A stretch of 64,000 nt of DNA from Temnothorax longispinosus. Lineage: Eukaryota; Arthropoda; Insecta; Hymenoptera; Formicidae. Every line of letters starts with the position of its first letter. The first letter of the stretch is position 1. Below are positions 60,901 through 64,000 of this stretch, piece by piece. Position numbers and translations under genes: made by a program. Where the stretch lies: positions 24,479,073 through 24,543,072 of the forward strand of contig NC_092358.1 of the NCBI RefSeq assembly GCF_030848805.1, read 5' to 3'. The notes below the pieces were generated by a model. That model saw only the letters and a list, made by a program, of their open reading frames with translations. It ran no database searches and was not told the origin of the DNA.

Positions 60901-63660
60901 TTATCAGTGACGGAGAATTTATCGGCGACTATAAAAGTCCGGCTACCGTTCACTTCTTGCAACGAACGCGTTTCTCGCAGTCACCCCGGAGCACTATCGA
61001 TTAACGATCTCGTACAATCAGTTTCGATCATTTGTTTCTTCGCATCTCGTCAATCCATGGCGATTTACGGTCATGCTTTTCAAAGTACGTAAATATACAA
61101 TTATCTTTCTCACGATCGTGCTCATTATCGTACAATAAAGATTTACATGTATCGTGCCATTAGAACGCATCAAAGTGGAAATTAAATAAATAAAAAATTT
61201 TCGCTTTTCGTAGCTTAACCTGTGACACGATTATTTATGTTATAAATTAATAAAAATTTAATGAGCAGGTAACGTCGCGATTTTATACGGGAGATTATAC
61301 ACTAAAGAACGTGGTACTATAATTAAGATCGTAAGTTATAATCGACGTAATCGTCGGCTAATCCGCCTTAAACCTGTTGGTCCTTTCAGTGAGAGCGCGG
61401 AACTGTCAATTATTAATAATTCCTATATACAGACCCTTCGTAGTCGGGTACATCTCGGAACGGCTCGTAACTGCGACGGAAGTGTAAAGCTGGGTACGCG
61501 ATCGGTTACTACGGAGCCGTCATAAAAGTGCGATCGTAAAACCGACGTACCATGAAGACAAGCTGTAAAGATTTACGAACGAGATGTTGCGGGATTCGCA
61601 GGCTGTCGCGATCGCCGATAGAACTCGGATCCTGCCGAACGAGTCCTTTTCTGCACGGTTTCCGATGAAGTGAAAAACCGTCTTGTGACCCTCGAACGTT
61701 TTGTCATAAGCGCGAGCTTCATATTGTGTGATTCGCACGGTAAAAGGTAATTTAACGGAATATGAAAGTATATACGAACGTATTCTTTTGTAGAATAGCG
61801 CAGTAAAAAATATAACTACATTGCGAATATCTTCGTGAGCTTTAAGTTTTGAATTCTTTTCTAGAGTACCGCTAAAAAAAAAAGATGTAATTACATAGCG
61901 AATATTCGTAGGTTTTGAAGGACTTTCATTCTTTCGGAAACGCAACGTCAGAGTTCCTCAGAGAATCCTAGCAGTCGAAAAAGAATCGTTAACAAGCGAA
62001 CGCCGTAATACACGCCACGTATCGCATACGGCATACGGGTTCGGACTGTTCGGAGTTTCGTTACTTGCGTTGCGATTTGCATGAGGCGATCGCGCTTAAA
62101 CATGTGCACGTGCGGCCGCGGTGCGTGCGCGTGTACATGTGCAGCGTGCATGTGCAGCGGCAGTCGCGTTCGAGAACGCATGAGATATCGCGTTACGCGC
62201 GCATTTAACGGCGACGCACTCGGTGCTCGTAAAAAAAAGGAGACAGAAAACACAAACGTGCGCGGCACACGGCGTGCGAAAGTAAGCACCGCTCTTTAGA
62301 AGAACTATTGGCAAATAAATGTGGAGAAAAAAAGAAGTCGTCCTACGCACGTTTTTCAGCGCGACAGTAAGTATTTCACGGGGAAAATCACATGCCATTC
62401 GCGCGCAAGCAGTACGAAGTCTTCTTCATCCGATAAATGGATCGAGGGGGACTTGTCTTGTCAATGGATAAAGATTTGTCGGCAAGGTTGCATCGTTTGC
62501 GGGACGACCGGAAACCTCGCCGCGAAGGAAATGCTCACGACGGAAATTTATAGAGAACGCAAGACGCGCGAGAAGGAACAAAGGAAGGCAACGCGGGAAT
62601 GCGGGAATTCCAGTTGGAGAATGATTTTATGTTTCGCATTCTGGTTGCGCGAAATCTACCATGAAGAAAAATACAGAGAACAGCTACATAGATTCAGAAT
62701 ATTCGATACCGTATTTATACGGAAAGCAGAATATCCGCGAGGAGAAAAGTCTAGAGAAAAAGAAAGAATATCTTTTTTACATATAAAAGTTTAGTTATTT
62801 AAAAAAATAACGATAATCGTTATCTCGGAATCATTATATCAATACCAATTAATAATAAAAATACCACTGAGAATAAATTCTATCGTTAGCAAAATGTTTT
62901 TGTCGGAGAATATCATCCATATATCAGGTGGTATTATCATAGTTCCTATTACCATGGGTTTTTCATGTGCGAAGGACTTTCGAAACTCTGATCGTTCGCA
63001 TTTTCATATCCAGTGGCTTTTAAACGCGGCAGTGTCGCGCATAATACCGCTTTTCGTGTGTCACGACGTCCAATGGTGCGACAAGGTCGTGTACATTCGT
63101 ATGCTAATCGTCGACAAGGCAGAAGGAGAAAAACGCGCGGACGAAACAGAGGAGACGACGACGACGACGATTCGCGCGACGATACGACCGATAAACGCGA
63201 GCGTGGATCGCCCAAGGTGTGATTCGCGTTTTCCCTGAGCATCAATAGTGCGTCACATAGTAATGCAGATTGATCAAACAATCGATGCAAATGTTAATGT
63301 CGCGTGTCCTGGCATACAAACGTAAAATGGACATACATAAATGAATATTCAAACATATTCGTTATTTGAATTCCAAAGCTAAATAATAATTTTTAAATCG
63401 GAGATAAATCGATTGTAAGTAAATTTTAACAGCAGCTAAATCCATTATTAAAATCGTAAGTCGCGTACTTTTCTATTCCTAGATCATAAAACGTAACATT
63501 GACTTCCAGACGTAACACACAATGTACATTTCACGTATTAATAGAATTTTTCGAATTTTACAATTCTCATAAATAAAAAAGCATAAATACTTTTCTATTT
63601 ATGAAAACCGTAAAAATAGAAAAATTTTGCTCATAGGACTCTTAAATCTGATGCCTGGAC
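57982..63660. other. Region upstream of the distal Rab26 exon, no gene recognised
   Basis: The distal Rab26 first exon should lie here or beyond the window, but no phase-0 exon with Rab-like sequence could be picked. The content is mixed, with a pyrimidine-rich tract at 60060-60160, a GTGC-rich stretch near 62098-62160 and a GAC run near 63155-63172. Open frames are low complexity. Confidence 0.45.
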
Positions 63661-63714
63661 AGATTAACATCCTCCCCCTATGTTGGGAGGTAAAGCGGAG
63701 CAGTCGTCGGTAAG

Positions 63715-63740
63715 CACGTGAAAATGTGATCGATCACGTG
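63715..63740. promoter_or_regulatory. Paired CACGTG E-boxes 20 bp apart
   Basis: CACGTG occurs at 63715-63720 and 63735-63740. A 12 bp perfect palindrome (GTGATCGATCAC) lies between and overlaps the second. The 20 bp spacing is about two helical turns. The surrounding DNA to the window edge is GC-richer, so this may be a promoter-proximal region of a gene outside the window. Confidence 0.35.
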
Positions 63741-64000
63741 GCGTCCGCTGTCAAAGCGATTTCGCGCGTGGTTGTCCGGTGCAAGCTCGGTGCCGGTGCT
63801 CGGTTACGGTATTAAAAGCCCCAACGGTATTTTGCGATTACGAATACGAGCTGCGTGATCGTGGATCGGTTTCAGAGTACGCCGCAATGAATCGAGCCAT
63901 TTGCGAGTGCACGTGTGCATGCGCTTGGTGGTGGCTCGGCGACGACGCGAGAGGAGAGGCAATGGGCGCACGCATCGCTGCACGTACGCACATATACGCT

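Noticed and set aside
63888..64000. Open plus-strand frame starting MNRAICECTC and running off the window
   Set aside because: Too short to judge, Cys/Trp-rich by chance in GC-rich DNA, with no domain or splice evidence.

Overview
The window is insect genomic DNA, most likely from a hymenopteran and perhaps an ant; that species guess is an inference. It rests on intron-rich genes, a ZAD (zf-AD) zinc-finger protein (a family expanded in insects), very CpG-rich DNA with GC-rich and AT-rich patches, and many short inverted-repeat elements. No prokaryotic-style operon, CRISPR array, rRNA gene or intact autonomous transposon was seen.

Two protein-coding genes can be supported, both on the minus strand. 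(1) Positions 650-6255 hold a four-exon gene for a ZAD plus multi-C2H2 zinc-finger protein of 1370 residues. All introns are phase 0 with GT/AG ends. The large last exon carries an N-terminal array of 11-residue repeats and about 21 fingers. (2) Positions 10699-15124 hold a complete six-exon Rab GTPase of the Rab26/37 group, 284 residues in this model. A second exon encoding the same P-loop/switch I segment lies 43.4 kb upstream, at 57871-57981. It has the same 111 bp length and phase as the proximal exon at 14372-14482 and a different effector-loop sequence. The simplest reading is one Rab26 gene with a proximal and a distal transcript. Each transcript supplies its own nucleotide-binding exon, and both share the last four exons. 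On that reading about 44 kb of the window is one intron of the distal transcript, and the distal first exon(s) lie upstream of 57981, possibly beyond the window.

Layout: 1-649, 3' flank of the ZAD gene with a hairpin; 650-6255, ZAD gene with a MITE-like element in intron 1; 6256-10698, gene-poor DNA with several inverted-repeat elements and the Rab26 3' flank; 10699-15124, Rab26 core gene; 14862-15740, very GC/CpG-rich probable promoter; 15741-57870, long intron or intergenic DNA with simple repeats, a tRNA-like B-box element, tandem repeats, a piggyBac-type MITE flanked by TTAA, another MITE and a 622 bp element with a 5 bp target duplication; 57871-57981, alternative Rab26 exon; 57982-64000, no gene recognised.

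The two genes have unrelated roles: one is a nuclear DNA-binding regulator, the other a vesicle-trafficking GTPase. The most interesting feature is the paired, phase-matched P-loop/switch I exons of Rab26. The rest of the novelty is in non-autonomous mobile elements.
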